DNA of 64,000 bases from an uncultured Agrobacterium sp. (GTDB lineage Bacteria; Pseudomonadota; Alphaproteobacteria; Rhizobiales; Rhizobiaceae), in the NCBI GenBank assembly GCA_913777615.1, contig CAJYTK010000013.1, positions 248,001-312,000 on the forward strand. Direction: 5' to 3'. Below the pieces are notes generated by a model that did not search any database, had not been told where the DNA came from, and was given only the letters and a program-made list of their open reading frames with translations. Shown here piece after piece: positions 50,300 through 59,380 of the stretch. Every line of letters begins with the position of its first letter. Position 1 is the stretch's first letter. The position numbers and the translations under genes are program-made.

Positions 50300-52081
50300 A
50301 TGTCGATCAAGCCCTTCCGCGCCCCCAGCATGGCGAGCTTTTTCGACAATATACGCAGCGGACGTTTGCGTGCGCTCTTTCGTCGCGGCGAACTCGCTCT
50401 CGTGGTTCTTGCAATCCTTGTTGGTGCATTGGCCGGCGTTCTTGTTTCTCTGATCGGAGCGCTCAGCACGGCACTGCACGTGCTTGTCTTCGGCGTCGAA
50501 AGGCTCAGCAGCAGCGATCTCTCTGGCTGGATCGTTATGGCTGGCCCTGTCATTGGAGGCGCGGTCCTTGGCCTCATACTCTTCATCCTATCCCGAACCC
50601 GCAAGAAACCGATGGTCGACCCGATTGAGGCCAACGCACTCCATGGCGGGCGGCTGTCATTGACGGACAGCATCATCGTCTGCGTGCAAAACATCGTATC
50701 AAATGGCTTTGGTGCATCGGTTGGACTTGAAGCGGGCTACACCCAGGTTGCCAGCGGCGTCGCATCCAAGCTTGGCCTGAACCTGAAACTGAGGCGAGGG
50801 GACATGCGTATCCTCGTTGGATGCGGGGCCGCTGGCGCGATTGCCGCCGCGTTCAACGCGCCTTTAACGGGAGCGTTCTATGCTATCGAACTGATCATCG
50901 GTACCTACACGATCGTCACACTTGCGCCGCTGATCGTGTCGGCGCTTGTTGCAAACATTGTGGCAGGCCTAATATCTCATCACGGCATCAACATCGACGT
51001 TGTCGGCTCAAGTTCAGTGACGCCTCCCGATTATGTGCCGGCGATCTTTCTGGGTGTCGTTTGCGCTGGCATCGGCATCGTTCTCATGCAGGCGGTATCC
51101 TTTATCGAGGAAACAGCGCGCAAAAGCGCAATACCGCTATGGCTTCGCCCCACACTTGGAGGGCTCGTGGTCGGGGCGTTGGCGCTGATCTCGCCACAGG
51201 TGCTTTCCAGTGGTCACGGCGCTCTGCATCTCAATCTCGACGCGAATATCACCCTTATGGGACTTGTTGGACTTTTCCTGCTGAAAGCCACGGCCAGTGC
51301 CGTCTCTATTGGCTCCAGTTTCCGCGGCGGCCTGTTCTTCGCGTCTCTTTTTATGGGCTCGCTGCTCGGCAAAATCTTTGCCGTTTGTGCGCCCTTCATC
51401 GGCTACGGCGCCACACAGCCGGTCGTCTACGCTGTCATCGGCATGAGCGCCTTTGCCGCTGCCATTATCGGTGGCCCCTTGACCATGACGTTTCTGGCGC
51501 TCGAACTGACAGGCGACTTTCAGATCACGGCACTTGTCCTTGCCGCGGTTATCACCACATCGCTCGTCGTTCGCACCACCTTCGGCTATTCCTTTGCCAC
51601 ATGGCGTTTTCATCTGCGCGGTGAAAGCATCCGCAGCGCCCATGACATAGGCTGGATTCGCGATTTGACCGTCGGAAAAATGATGCGTGCGGATATCCGC
51701 AAAGCCAATCTCAGCATGGGACTTGAAGCTTTCAAGGAGAATTTTCCGCTTGGGTCCACGCAGCGTGTCATCATGACAGATGATGATGGGCGTTACGTCG
51801 GGATCGTGCTGGTACCGGAACTCTACGCCGACCCGATGGAACGCGACGCTTCAGAGATCGGCCTCGAATCCTATCTGCACTACAAGAACAATGTACTGCT
51901 GCCGACGATGAACGCGCGCCAGGCTGCAGCGGCTTTCGACGATACCGAAAGCGAAGCGCTGGCTGTCGTCAACGACAAGGTAGAAAACCGGCCGGTGGGC
52001 CTGCTGACTGAAAGCCATACGCTGAGACGCTACAGCGAAGAATTGGAGATGCGACGCCGTGAGGCATCTGGCGAGATTTGA
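50300..52081 (+). CDS. CLC-family chloride channel/antiporter
   Basis: A 593-residue membrane protein with about ten hydrophobic helices and a C-terminal cytosolic CBS-like region of about 130 residues (GKMMRADIRKANLSMGLEAFKENFP, ending VGLLTESHTLRRY). The gating segment reads GASVGLEAGYTQ: the key Glu is present, but the usual Pro of GxEGP is absent, as is the Pro of GxFxP (GSSFRGGLFFASLFM). AGGA precedes ATG 50300. It would exchange or conduct Cl-, possibly for acid or osmotic balance. Confidence 0.88.
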   Translation: MSIKPFRAPSMASFFDNIRSGRLRALFRRGELALVVLAILVGALAGVLVSLIGALSTALHVLVFGVERLSSSDLSGWIVMAGPVIGGAVLGLILFILSRTRKKPMVDPIEANALHGGRLSLTDSIIVCVQNIVSNGFGASVGLEAGYTQVASGVASKLGLNLKLRRGDMRILVGCGAAGAIAAAFNAPLTGAFYAIELIIGTYTIVTLAPLIVSALVANIVAGLISHHGINIDVVGSSSVTPPDYVPAIFLGVVCAGIGIVLMQAVSFIEETARKSAIPLWLRPTLGGLVVGALALISPQVLSSGHGALHLNLDANITLMGLVGLFLLKATASAVSIGSSFRGGLFFASLFMGSLLGKIFAVCAPFIGYGATQPVVYAVIGMSAFAAAIIGGPLTMTFLALELTGDFQITALVLAAVITTSLVVRTTFGYSFATWRFHLRGESIRSAHDIGWIRDLTVGKMMRADIRKANLSMGLEAFKENFPLGSTQRVIMTDDDGRYVGIVLVPELYADPMERDASEIGLESYLHYKNNVLLPTMNARQAAAAFDDTESEALAVVNDKVENRPVGLLTESHTLRRYSEELEMRRREASGEI

Positions 52082-52470
52082 GTGGTTGAGGCAACGCAGT
52101 GCCTAAACGCACCGGCTTCCCACCTCTATAAGTTCCATAATCTATATTATGCGATCTTTGGGCATTGGGCGGATCTGACAGGCAGCGTCTCTCAGCACCT
52201 CGCCCCTGGCTCTGGCGCTTATGGCGTTTCGCCCAAATCCACTTTGACTGGCTTGGTAGAACGCAAGGCATTGACGTAACCGAAGTCAGAAGCACCCTCG
52301 GTGGTTCTGCCATCCGTATTCGTCGATAGCTCAAAAGATCGCTCAGGTGCAGTTGGAGCTAAGTTGCGATGGCGGCATGCCGATCACTGCGTCGTAGACA
52401 GAATACAATTGCCTCGAAACGAAAGTGTTCTGGCGCCGCAACCTTATGCGCGGCGCCAGAAAGGGAAATA
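52082..52470. other. 389-nt intergenic region without a supported gene
   Basis: Between the CLC gene and the convergent oxidoreductase. The only sizeable frame (52082-52279) has no ribosome site or recognisable product. A strong hairpin at 52429-52460 is annotated separately; nothing else is supported. Confidence 0.6.
52429..52460. terminator. Hairpin terminator candidate downstream of the MDR oxidoreductase
   Basis: TCTGGCGCCGC / GCGGCGCCAGA, a perfect 11-bp stem with a 10-nt loop, 10 nt after the minus-strand stop at 52471. Downstream U-tracts are poor in both directions, so it may stabilise mRNA ends rather than terminate strongly. Confidence 0.55.
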
Positions 52471-53487
52471 TCACTCGGCGACCTTGACCAACAGCTTGCC
52501 GAAATTGCCGCCGGACAGCATAGAGGTAAAGGCTTCGGGTGCTTTTTCCAGGCCGTCCACGATGTCTTCGCGATAATGGATTTCTCCGGCGGCTATACGA
52601 GGACCGATCTCGGCCAGAAACTCATCGAAATGGTCCTTCGCGAATTCGATCTGAATAAATCCACGGACTAGGATGCTCTGGCGAAGGATTGTCGACATCG
52701 TGGCCGGGAGACGGTCCTCCTGGCCAGCGCCGGCACCATTGTAATGGGCGACGAGCCCGCAAACCGGCACGCGTGCGAATTGGTTGAGGAGCGGCAATAC
52801 GCCATCCCAAACACGGCCGCCCACATTTTCGAAATAGACGTCGATCCCATCTGGGCAAACAGCTCCGAGGTCTGATGCGAAGTTACCCGATCGGTGATCG
52901 ACAACGGCGTCAAACCCAAGCTCGTTCTTCACGAACGCGCATTTTTCCTTGCCGCCTGCAATGCCAACGGCACGAGCACCGGCAAGTTTTGCAAGCTGGC
53001 CAACCATGGAGCCAACTGGCCCCGAAGCTGCTGCAACGACGACCGTTTCACCCGCTTTCGGCTGGCCGATAAATTTCAGTCCTGCCCATGCGGTAAATCC
53101 CGGCATACCGAGCGCGCCCAGGGACGTGGTGATCGGCGCACCGTGGGTTTCGACGTGGCGGAGCTGATCGCCGTTTATAGTAGCGTGGCCGCTCCAGCCC
53201 GTCCTGCCTCGGACGATATCGCCGGGTGAAAAGTCGTTATGTCTAGACTTCACGACCTCGGAGATTGCCTCTCCTTCCATGACACCGCCCACGGGCACAG
53301 GTGCCGCATAGGATTTTGCGTCGCTCATGCGTCCGCGCATGTAAGGGTCGAGAGAAAGATAAAGGGCCTTGACGGTAACGTCCCCCTCGCCTGCCTCTTG
53401 AAGCTCGAACTCCTCCAGGCGGAAATTGTCAGGTCCAGGTTCTCCTGTGGGCCTGCTTGCGAGAACGATGCGGCGTGCAGAAGTCAT
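52471..53487 (-). CDS. Zinc-independent MDR NADP-dependent oxidoreductase (CurA/YncB-like)
   Basis: A 338-residue medium-chain reductase of the leukotriene B4 dehydrogenase/curcumin reductase branch. Features: LSLDPYMRGRMSD near residue 45, LGMPGFTAWAGL, the Rossmann motif AAASGPVGSMVGQLAKLAGARAVGIAGG and YFENVGGRVWD. It lacks the zinc-binding Cys of alcohol dehydrogenases. It probably reduces alkenal/one double bonds with NADPH. Monocistronic on the minus strand. Confidence 0.92.
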   Translation of the reverse strand: MTSARRIVLASRPTGEPGPDNFRLEEFELQEAGEGDVTVKALYLSLDPYMRGRMSDAKSYAAPVPVGGVMEGEAISEVVKSRHNDFSPGDIVRGRTGWSGHATINGDQLRHVETHGAPITTSLGALGMPGFTAWAGLKFIGQPKAGETVVVAAASGPVGSMVGQLAKLAGARAVGIAGGKEKCAFVKNELGFDAVVDHRSGNFASDLGAVCPDGIDVYFENVGGRVWDGVLPLLNQFARVPVCGLVAHYNGAGAGQEDRLPATMSTILRQSILVRGFIQIEFAKDHFDEFLAEIGPRIAAGEIHYREDIVDGLEKAPEAFTSMLSGGNFGKLLVKVAE

Positions 53488-53656
53488 TTGATGCTCCTCT
53501 TTTCAGCATCGGACTTATCTAGGAAGACTTGCAGAGTTTCCAAGGCGGATCACCGCTCGTGGCACCATTTTAGCCGGAGTACGAAAGAGACGTTGCCTCG
53601 CTCGCCAAGCAGGATAGGGTGTTATCTCCATTCCCAAAGACATTCGAATCCCGTGA

Positions 53657-54862
53657 ATGACATTCCGCAGCCGACTGATCCTCTACGCCCTATTGACATC
53701 CCTCACCTCGCTGAGCATCGACGCTCTGCTACCTGGGCTCAGGCAGATAGGACTGGAGCTTGGCGCGGCGCCACCGCTCTCCACCCATCACGTGATATCA
53801 CTGTTCATTTTCGGCATGGCCTTCGGTGAACTGGTCATAGGCCCTCTTTCGGATGCATTCGGGCGCAAGCGGGCGCTACTCGGAGGGATTTGCGTCTATC
53901 TCCTCGGAACGGCCATAGGGCTCTTTGCTCAGTCTTTGGAGATGGTGCTCATCGGCCGTTTTCTACAAGGCGTTGGCGTCTCCGGCCCGAAGATCGCAAC
54001 CCGAGCCATGATCCGAGATCAGTTCAAGGGCAATGCTATGGCGCGCGTCATGTCCTTCATGTTCACACTCTTTATCCTCATTCCGATGCTGGCTCCTGCT
54101 CTTGCGCAAGGGCTTATCGCCGTCGCAGGTTGGCGCAGTATTTTTGCAGCCTATCTCGTGATCGCTGTTTGCCTTTGCATCTGGTTCACTGGAAGACATC
54201 CTGAGACATTACCTGTCAACCGGCGCATCCCATTTCGACCGCGTCTGCTTTTCCTCAACGCTTTGCGGATTCTCTCCAGCCCCCGGGTGACGCTGCTGAT
54301 TATCGCGACTGGCCTCGTGTTTGGTGCGCAGCTCCTCTATCTCAGCACCGCCGCGGACTTATTCTTTGAGGCCTATGGCGTGGCGGAGACCTTTCCACTC
54401 TACTTTGCTGCGCTGGCTCTTGCGATGGGACTTGCCTCCTTTATCAATGCCAGGCTCGTTCATCGTCTCGGCACGGTCACAATGGCGCGCATCGGGTTCA
54501 TCTGCCTGACCACGGTGTCTCTACTCATGCTGGTGGCAACTTTTGTTGAAGTTGGCGCCCTTCCCTTCGTGGCGTTCCTGTCGCTGCTTTTCCTCGCTTT
54601 TTTCGCAATCGGCATCCTGTTCGGAAACCTCAACGCCATGGCAATGCAGACGCTTGGAAACGTCGCAGGGTTTGGGGCATCCTTGATCGCGTCGGGGTCA
54701 AGCCTCGTCGCCACCGCGTTTGCCGTTGGCTTCGGAAGCTTTTACAGCGCCAACACCATTTATTTAGGCGTTGGATTCTTTGCGGCAGGATTGTCGTCAC
54801 TCACACTTGCCGAAGTCGCTATCAGAAGAAACGAGCCGTCGGTTATCGGCGTCAGCCGATGA
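53657..54862 (+). CDS. MFS drug-efflux transporter, Bcr/CflA-type
   Basis: A 401-residue protein with 12 predicted membrane helices. Motif A is present (GPLSDAFGRKRALLGG, about residues 60-77), and the helix 5 segment IPMLAPALAQGLIAVAGWR is typical of the Bcr/CflA proton/drug antiporters. It lies in a short divergent gap to the oxidoreductase gene (53488-53656). Substrate unknown. Confidence 0.9.
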   Translation: MTFRSRLILYALLTSLTSLSIDALLPGLRQIGLELGAAPPLSTHHVISLFIFGMAFGELVIGPLSDAFGRKRALLGGICVYLLGTAIGLFAQSLEMVLIGRFLQGVGVSGPKIATRAMIRDQFKGNAMARVMSFMFTLFILIPMLAPALAQGLIAVAGWRSIFAAYLVIAVCLCIWFTGRHPETLPVNRRIPFRPRLLFLNALRILSSPRVTLLIIATGLVFGAQLLYLSTAADLFFEAYGVAETFPLYFAALALAMGLASFINARLVHRLGTVTMARIGFICLTTVSLLMLVATFVEVGALPFVAFLSLLFLAFFAIGILFGNLNAMAMQTLGNVAGFGASLIASGSSLVATAFAVGFGSFYSANTIYLGVGFFAAGLSSLTLAEVAIRRNEPSVIGVSR

Positions 54863-54881
54863 CCTCCGTTGGCGGGCGGTA

Positions 54882-55379
54882 TCACCGGCTCCCGGGAAAC
54901 AGAGCGGTCGCAAGTGTCGAGGGCGCTGTTCTGCTCAGCTTGAACTCTGAGATCACGCGTTCGGCCACGCCGAAGGCCAGATCCCGCTCGATTGCGGACG
55001 CGTCGAGGCTCACCGCCGTGACCGTGAATTTCGCTTCCGCAATCACCTCGCCCGTCTGCACGGCGGCCGCACGCACTACGGCCCTGACAGAGGCACGCTG
55101 GCCTAGAAGCAACGATCCCCTTGCATAGGCTTCGAGCCGGATCGTCAGCACCACGCGCGGACGCGCACGTACTCTCACCGTATCGTTGATGGCATTGGAA
55201 ACCCGATAATGGATCGACTGCATAAGCTCCGGCGAAATATCCGCGCGCGCCGCAACAAAGGCGCCTCGCACGTCATAGATCAGCCGATCGCCTTCGCGCG
55301 TCTCGGGCCCAAGCCTGAAAGACATGAGTGCGAGAGACGTCAGCAGAACCACGCCGATCCGCTTGAGTTGCCGATACAA
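54882..55379 (-). CDS. Predicted exported protein of unknown function
   Basis: A 165-residue protein from TTG 55379 with an N-terminal hydrophobic segment (IGVVLLTSLALMSF) that may be a signal peptide or anchor. The remainder is beta-rich with Arg/Ala/Val strands (VRVRARPRVVLTIRLEAYARGSLLLGQ) and a C-terminal helix. A GGGGAGG ribosome site lies in the hairpin just upstream. No family recognised; conserved-looking and well placed between host genes. Confidence 0.65.
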   Translation of the reverse strand: MYRQLKRIGVVLLTSLALMSFRLGPETREGDRLIYDVRGAFVAARADISPELMQSIHYRVSNAINDTVRVRARPRVVLTIRLEAYARGSLLLGQRASVRAVVRAAAVQTGEVIAEAKFTVTAVSLDASAIERDLAFGVAERVISEFKLSRTAPSTLATALFPGSR

Positions 55380-55381
55380 GA

Positions 55382-55419
55382 AAGATGCCTCCCCTAAGGT
55401 AACCTTCAGGGTGCATCTT
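55382..55419 (-). terminator. Strong hairpin between ATP12 gene and the exported-protein gene
   Basis: AAGATGC / GCATCTT outer stem with CCCT-AAGG / CCTT-AGGG inside and a TAA loop, about 15 pairs. On the minus strand it is followed by TCTTGT, so it may end the crcB-to-ATP12 transcript. It also contains the Shine-Dalgarno of the next gene, so translational control is an alternative reading. Confidence 0.5.
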
Positions 55420-55462
55420 CGTGCATCGTGGTTAAAAATGCTCTAAGTCGCTCGTGTGATCT

Positions 55463-56248
55463 TCACCGCGCTGCAGCAAGAACGCGGGCCGCGGCACGCA
55501 TGTCGGTGAAGCGCACAGCACGACGCTGTTGGGCTTCCTCGTCTTCTCCCCACTGCTCCGCAGTCCAGTCTTCATCGAGATGCGCCAGGGCCCAAACTTC
55601 CTCAAGGCTTTTCTCGCCTTCGGCAAGCGCCAATGCGAGTATTGCAGATCCCGTGAGTGTCGTCATCGTGTGGAGAGCTGCAAGCTCGATCGGGGTATCA
55701 TATTTGCGCAGTGTGACGGCAAAAGCGGCCACCGCTTCTCGGGGCTGCTCTTGGTGCATGACGCCTTCTATCAGGATAAAGCGCGCACCAAGCGAATTTG
55801 CTGCCCAGTCGATAACGCGGTCCCATTGCTCCGTCTGGCGCTCGACAAGCGCTTCCGGTTCGCCTGCCCGGTAGCAGAGCAGATCGCTGGAGGAAAAGCG
55901 CAGAATATCTTCAAATACCGCCTGGGGGTCGTTCGCTACGCCATCGATCGCCGTATTCACATGGCGGGAAATCGGCATAGTGGAGGGGTCGATCACCTCC
56001 GCCTGCGCGTCCCACTCATCGCGCATCAAGACCGCAAGCGCTCTGGTTGGAACATAGAGCGGATGTTTTGCAGGCGTACGCAGCACCTTGCCATCGAGAC
56101 GGATCGTGAAGGCGCCCTCTTCTGCTTCCTCCACAGTCACCTCCTTATAAAAACGCTTGGGAAGCGGCTTCTGCATCTGGATTTGCGCCCGGCGGATCGG
56201 GTCTGGATGGCTCAAGCCCTCCGAAAGATCGTTCAGCAAGTCACGCAT
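55463..56248 (-). CDS. ATP12-family F1-ATPase assembly chaperone
   Basis: A 261-residue protein. N-terminal RFYKEVTVEEAEEGAFTIRLDGKVLRTPAKHPLYVPTRALA and WDAQ in DEWDAQAEVIDPSTMPISRH are hallmark ATP12 segments; AEQW near the end fits too. In mitochondria ATP12 binds the free alpha subunit of F1. The family is restricted to alphaproteobacteria and mitochondria, supporting the taxonomic call. It follows the HAD hydrolase gene by 12 nt. Confidence 0.92.
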   Translation of the reverse strand: MRDLLNDLSEGLSHPDPIRRAQIQMQKPLPKRFYKEVTVEEAEEGAFTIRLDGKVLRTPAKHPLYVPTRALAVLMRDEWDAQAEVIDPSTMPISRHVNTAIDGVANDPQAVFEDILRFSSSDLLCYRAGEPEALVERQTEQWDRVIDWAANSLGARFILIEGVMHQEQPREAVAAFAVTLRKYDTPIELAALHTMTTLTGSAILALALAEGEKSLEEVWALAHLDEDWTAEQWGEDEEAQQRRAVRFTDMRAAARVLAAAR

Positions 56249-56260
56249 ATTTGGTCCTCG

Positions 56261-56917
56261 TCAGCTCGGTATGTGACCGGGAATTTCGCTTGGATGGTTG
56301 ACGATCGCATCAGCGCCAGCAGCCCAGAGCGCATCGACGGAGGCATACCCCCAAGCGACACCTATTGCCTTGGCACCGGCGGCCTTTGCCATCTGCATAT
56401 CGTAGATCGCATCGCCTATGACAATCGTATCGGTCGGAACCATGCCGGTTTCGTGGCAGCATTCGCTCACCATGGCCGGATGCGGTTTCGAGGGGCAATC
56501 ATCCGCTGTGCGGGAAACAATGAAGTGCTCACGAAAGCCGTGTGTGTCCATTATCAGGTTGAGGCCACGGCGAGATTTACCTGTCACGGCCCCCATCAAC
56601 AGTTCTTCGCGCTCGGCAAGCTTTGCGATCATCTGCGCAATGCCGTCGAACAAGGGCTCCTGAAAACCAGGCTCTGCGCGTGTTTCGGCAAAAATCGCCT
56701 TATAATGAGCGGTCATCGCCGTTGCCTCATCATCCACATGCATCTTTCCCTGCATTCGGGCGATGGCGATATCGAGCGTCAGCCCAATAATCGATTTCGT
56801 CAGAGACACCTCAGGACGCGGATAACCGAAATGCAAGAAGGTGCGCGCCATAACCTCATGGATGAGGCCGACGCTATCGACCAGCGTCCCGTCGCAATCG
56901 AAAAGAACAAGCTTCAT
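56261..56917 (-). CDS. HAD-superfamily (subfamily IA) phosphatase-like hydrolase
   Basis: A 218-residue protein. Motif I is FDCDGTLVDS with Asp7 and Asp9, motif II lies in TGKSRRGL and motif III in KPHPAM, with GDAIYDMQMAKAAG as motif IV. A helical cap sits after motif I. It resembles phosphoglycolate-type phosphatases, but the substrate cannot be told. The start overlaps the rluC-like stop by four bases. Confidence 0.9.
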   Translation of the reverse strand: MKLVLFDCDGTLVDSVGLIHEVMARTFLHFGYPRPEVSLTKSIIGLTLDIAIARMQGKMHVDDEATAMTAHYKAIFAETRAEPGFQEPLFDGIAQMIAKLAEREELLMGAVTGKSRRGLNLIMDTHGFREHFIVSRTADDCPSKPHPAMVSECCHETGMVPTDTIVIGDAIYDMQMAKAAGAKAIGVAWGYASVDALWAAGADAIVNHPSEIPGHIPS

Positions 56918-57906
56918 TGATCGTCCCTGTCACCATCGGCAACATCGAGGCCGAGGAGATTCCACGTCTGCACCATATGCGGCGGAAGAGGTGCGCTGAC
57001 GCGGAGACGACCGCCGGACGGATGGGGAATATCGATGTGGCGTGCGTGCAGGTGCAGGCGCTTCTGGATGCCGCCGGGAAAATCCCAGTTCGGGTCGTCG
57101 ATGTAGTATTTCGGATCGCCAATGATGGGATGGCCCATGTGTAGCGCGTGTACGCGCAGCTGATGGGTGCGGCCGGTATAAGGCTCCATTTCCAGCCAGG
57201 CCAAATTTTGCGCCGCGGTATCGATTACCCTGTAATAAGAGATCGCGTGGTCGGCACCTTCCTCGCCGTGCTTGGCAATGCGCATACGATCTCCATCCGG
57301 TGTCTGCTCCTTGACCAGCCAGCTCGAAATCTTGTCCTGGTGTTTGCGCGGAACGCCTTTGACCAGCGACCAGTAGGTCTTCTTCGTATCGCGTTCGCGA
57401 AATGCTGCAGTCAGCTTCTGTGCCGCGCCACGGGTACGGGCGACGACGAGAACGCCGGATGTATCGCGGTCCAGACGATGGACAAGACGGGGCTTTTCGC
57501 CTTTCTGGTTCGTCCAGGCTTCGAGAAGGCCGTCGATATGGCGGTTTACACCCGACCCGCCCTGCACGGCAATGCCGGCAGGCTTGTTGAAGACGAAGAC
57601 CTTGTCGTCCTCGTGAAGCAACATGCGCTTGAGAAGATCGCCGTCCTCCGAATGCTTCAAGTCCTTGGAGCCGATCGGGCCGCTCTTGACCTTGGCATCG
57701 ACATCAAGTGGCGGCACGCGGACCATTTGGCCGGGTTGAACGCGGGCATCGGTTTTGACGCGGCCACCATCGACGCGAACCTGGCCCGATCTCATCAGCT
57801 TTTGCAGCTGACCGAATCCGAGGCCCGGGTAATGGATCTTGAACCAGCGGTCGAGACGCATTCCGGCCTCGTCGGCCTCAACCTTGATGTGCTCGATACC
57901 TGCCAT
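56914..57906 (-). CDS. RluC/RluD-family 23S rRNA pseudouridine synthase
   Basis: A 330-residue protein. Residues 12-70 form an S4 RNA-binding domain (MRLDRWFKIHYPGLGFGQLQKLMRSGQVRVDGGRV). The catalytic motif HRLDRDTSG carries the nucleophile Asp146, and the family motifs VFNKPAGIAV and GRTHQLRVHALHMGHPIIGD are present. It isomerises specific uridines in 23S rRNA; RluC and RluD cannot be separated here. Coupled with the HAD gene. Confidence 0.93.
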   Translation of the reverse strand: MAGIEHIKVEADEAGMRLDRWFKIHYPGLGFGQLQKLMRSGQVRVDGGRVKTDARVQPGQMVRVPPLDVDAKVKSGPIGSKDLKHSEDGDLLKRMLLHEDDKVFVFNKPAGIAVQGGSGVNRHIDGLLEAWTNQKGEKPRLVHRLDRDTSGVLVVARTRGAAQKLTAAFRERDTKKTYWSLVKGVPRKHQDKISSWLVKEQTPDGDRMRIAKHGEEGADHAISYYRVIDTAAQNLAWLEMEPYTGRTHQLRVHALHMGHPIIGDPKYYIDDPNWDFPGGIQKRLHLHARHIDIPHPSGGRLRVSAPLPPHMVQTWNLLGLDVADGDRDDQ

Positions 57907-57968
57907 GGCAATTCCAGTCTTTCTTTTCTGATCTGCCGCCTCGTTGGTGTGCGGCCTTTGCCTTGCCT

Positions 57969-58346
57969 TTAAAACAAAGCGCGGCCCAAGGCCAGCCCGG
58001 CAAAGACCGCAGCAAACGAAACCAGTAGACTTGCCAGAAGATATAGGGCCGAAAGGCCTATTTCGCCCCGCTCGAACAGCACCATCGTATCCAGGGTAAA
58101 CGATGACCAGGTGGTAAAGCCACCAAGGATGCCGGTGACGATGAAGACCCGCATCTCTGCGGAGGCATCGAAACGTCGGGCGATCATTTCCACGAGAAGA
58201 CCGATCGCAAATGCGCCTGCGATATTGACGGTCAATGTGCCAAAGGGAAAGTTCGGTCCCGCAAGACGCGTCGCACCCAGGCCGACAAGATAGCGTGCGA
58301 CTGAACCAATTGCGCCGCCGACTGCCACGAGCAGAATGTTTAACAT
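57969..58346 (-). CDS. crcB: CrcB-family fluoride ion channel
   Basis: A 125-residue protein with four membrane helices. Signature GGAIGSVARYLVG at the N-terminus, FGTLTVNIAGAFAIGLL (Asn of the pore) and GILGGFTTWSSFTLDTM, the Fluc pore segment. It exports fluoride as a dual-topology dimer. ATG 58346 is taken because the longer frame to 58460 adds a non-typical extension. No fluoride riboswitch was recognised upstream. Confidence 0.92.
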   Translation of the reverse strand: MLNILLVAVGGAIGSVARYLVGLGATRLAGPNFPFGTLTVNIAGAFAIGLLVEMIARRFDASAEMRVFIVTGILGGFTTWSSFTLDTMVLFERGEIGLSALYLLASLLVSFAAVFAGLALGRALF

Positions 58347-58529
58347 GAGAGCCGTTTCAATTCTATGGATGTGTATTTTGACCCTAAGACAAGTTGATGG
58401 ATTTAGAAATACGCTGCGATGCCTGATGTCGCCAATGATTAAAATACGCAGCAAATTCAACTATTAGATTTAGGGCCGAGTAAATTCCGCGCTGCTAGTT
58501 TTGTCTCTTCTTATTATTGAGGGCAGACA

Positions 58530-58802
58530 ATGTCTCAGCTTTGGTCGGTTTCCGCGAATATAGCGGCGTATGCGTCTGAAAGCGTCCGCTTGGCGCAACG
58601 TCCGCCGAGAAAAAAGGAAATTGAGAAGGCTGCCGAAGAGTTGCGCCGCCAGTCGGAGCCTGATGCTTCACCGCATCCGCTGATCAATCTCGCTGCCGCT
58701 GCCCCTTCCCTTTCTCTCTTTGCATCCACCCGTCAAAATCCACAGACGACGTTCGAGCAGGCCCTGCACGCCTATGAAGAGAATCAGGATCCACCGGATT
58801 AA
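58530..58802 (+). CDS. Hypothetical small protein
   Basis: A 90-residue hydrophilic protein divergent from crcB. It has a Lys/Glu-rich central helix (RPPRKKEIEKAAEELRRQ) and a Pro/Ser/Ala-rich end. A TTGAGGG stretch about 14 nt upstream may serve as ribosome site. No family recognised. Confidence 0.5.
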   Translation: MSQLWSVSANIAAYASESVRLAQRPPRKKEIEKAAEELRRQSEPDASPHPLINLAAAAPSLSLFASTRQNPQTTFEQALHAYEENQDPPD

Positions 58803-58888
58803 TCTCTGTGCTACCGCCGCCATGTTCAGTTTAGTGTCAGCTGAAATGTCCAGGCTGTTTTTCGCAAAGACCGAAACAGAGGTACATC

Positions 58889-59317
58889 ATGAAGACTCTT
58901 GCTAAACTGACGCTGGCCGCGCTTGCAACGTTCACCCTTTCCGTCCCGGCATTTGCCGCAACCACGATCATGGTTCATGAAGGCGGAGAAGGCGGGCAGC
59001 CGATGACGCTCACCCTCGACAAGCCGACGGTCAAAGCTGGTGAGGCGGTGTTCATGGTGCATAATGACGCCGTCTCAGAAGAGCATGAGATGGTTCTTGT
59101 GAAGCTGAAGTCTCCAGACGAAGCGATCCCGCTCAACACGGCCAAACATCGCGTCGATGAAAAGAAGCTGAAGAGCCTCGGAGAAGTCGCAGATTTGAAG
59201 CCGGGCGCGGATGGTCAGTTGAAGGCCAAACTGGTCCCTGGAACCTACCTGCTCTTCTGCAATATCAAAGGACACTACGAAGCGGGAATGCAGGCGAAGC
59301 TCACTGTCACGAAGTAA
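58889..59317 (+). CDS. Periplasmic cupredoxin (plastocyanin/azurin-like)
   Basis: A 142-residue protein with a cleavable signal peptide (ending PAFA-A near residue 23). The type 1 copper ligand pattern is visible: His in SEEHEMVLV, then Cys, His and Met in LFCNIKGHYEAGM. It could carry electrons or bind copper in the periplasm. The copper-chaperone gene lies next to it, convergent. Confidence 0.85.
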   Translation: MKTLAKLTLAALATFTLSVPAFAATTIMVHEGGEGGQPMTLTLDKPTVKAGEAVFMVHNDAVSEEHEMVLVKLKSPDEAIPLNTAKHRVDEKKLKSLGEVADLKPGADGQLKAKLVPGTYLLFCNIKGHYEAGMQAKLTVTK

Positions 59318-59380
59318 GTGAGAAAATACGCCGACGGCCGTCGAGGTGCAGACGCATCCCGACGGCATTTTTTTTCAAGT

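Noticed and set aside
52082-52279. 65-aa frame directly after the CLC gene
   Set aside because: It starts right at the CLC stop without ribosome site and has no recognisable product.
55529-56920. 463-aa plus-strand frame antisense to ATP12 and HAD genes
   Set aside because: It spans several convincing minus-strand genes; the Cys/His/Arg-rich product is typical of GC-rich antisense shadows.
58347-58529. Fluoride riboswitch upstream of crcB
   Set aside because: The leader was read for the conserved fluoride-aptamer segments on the minus strand; no convincing match was seen.
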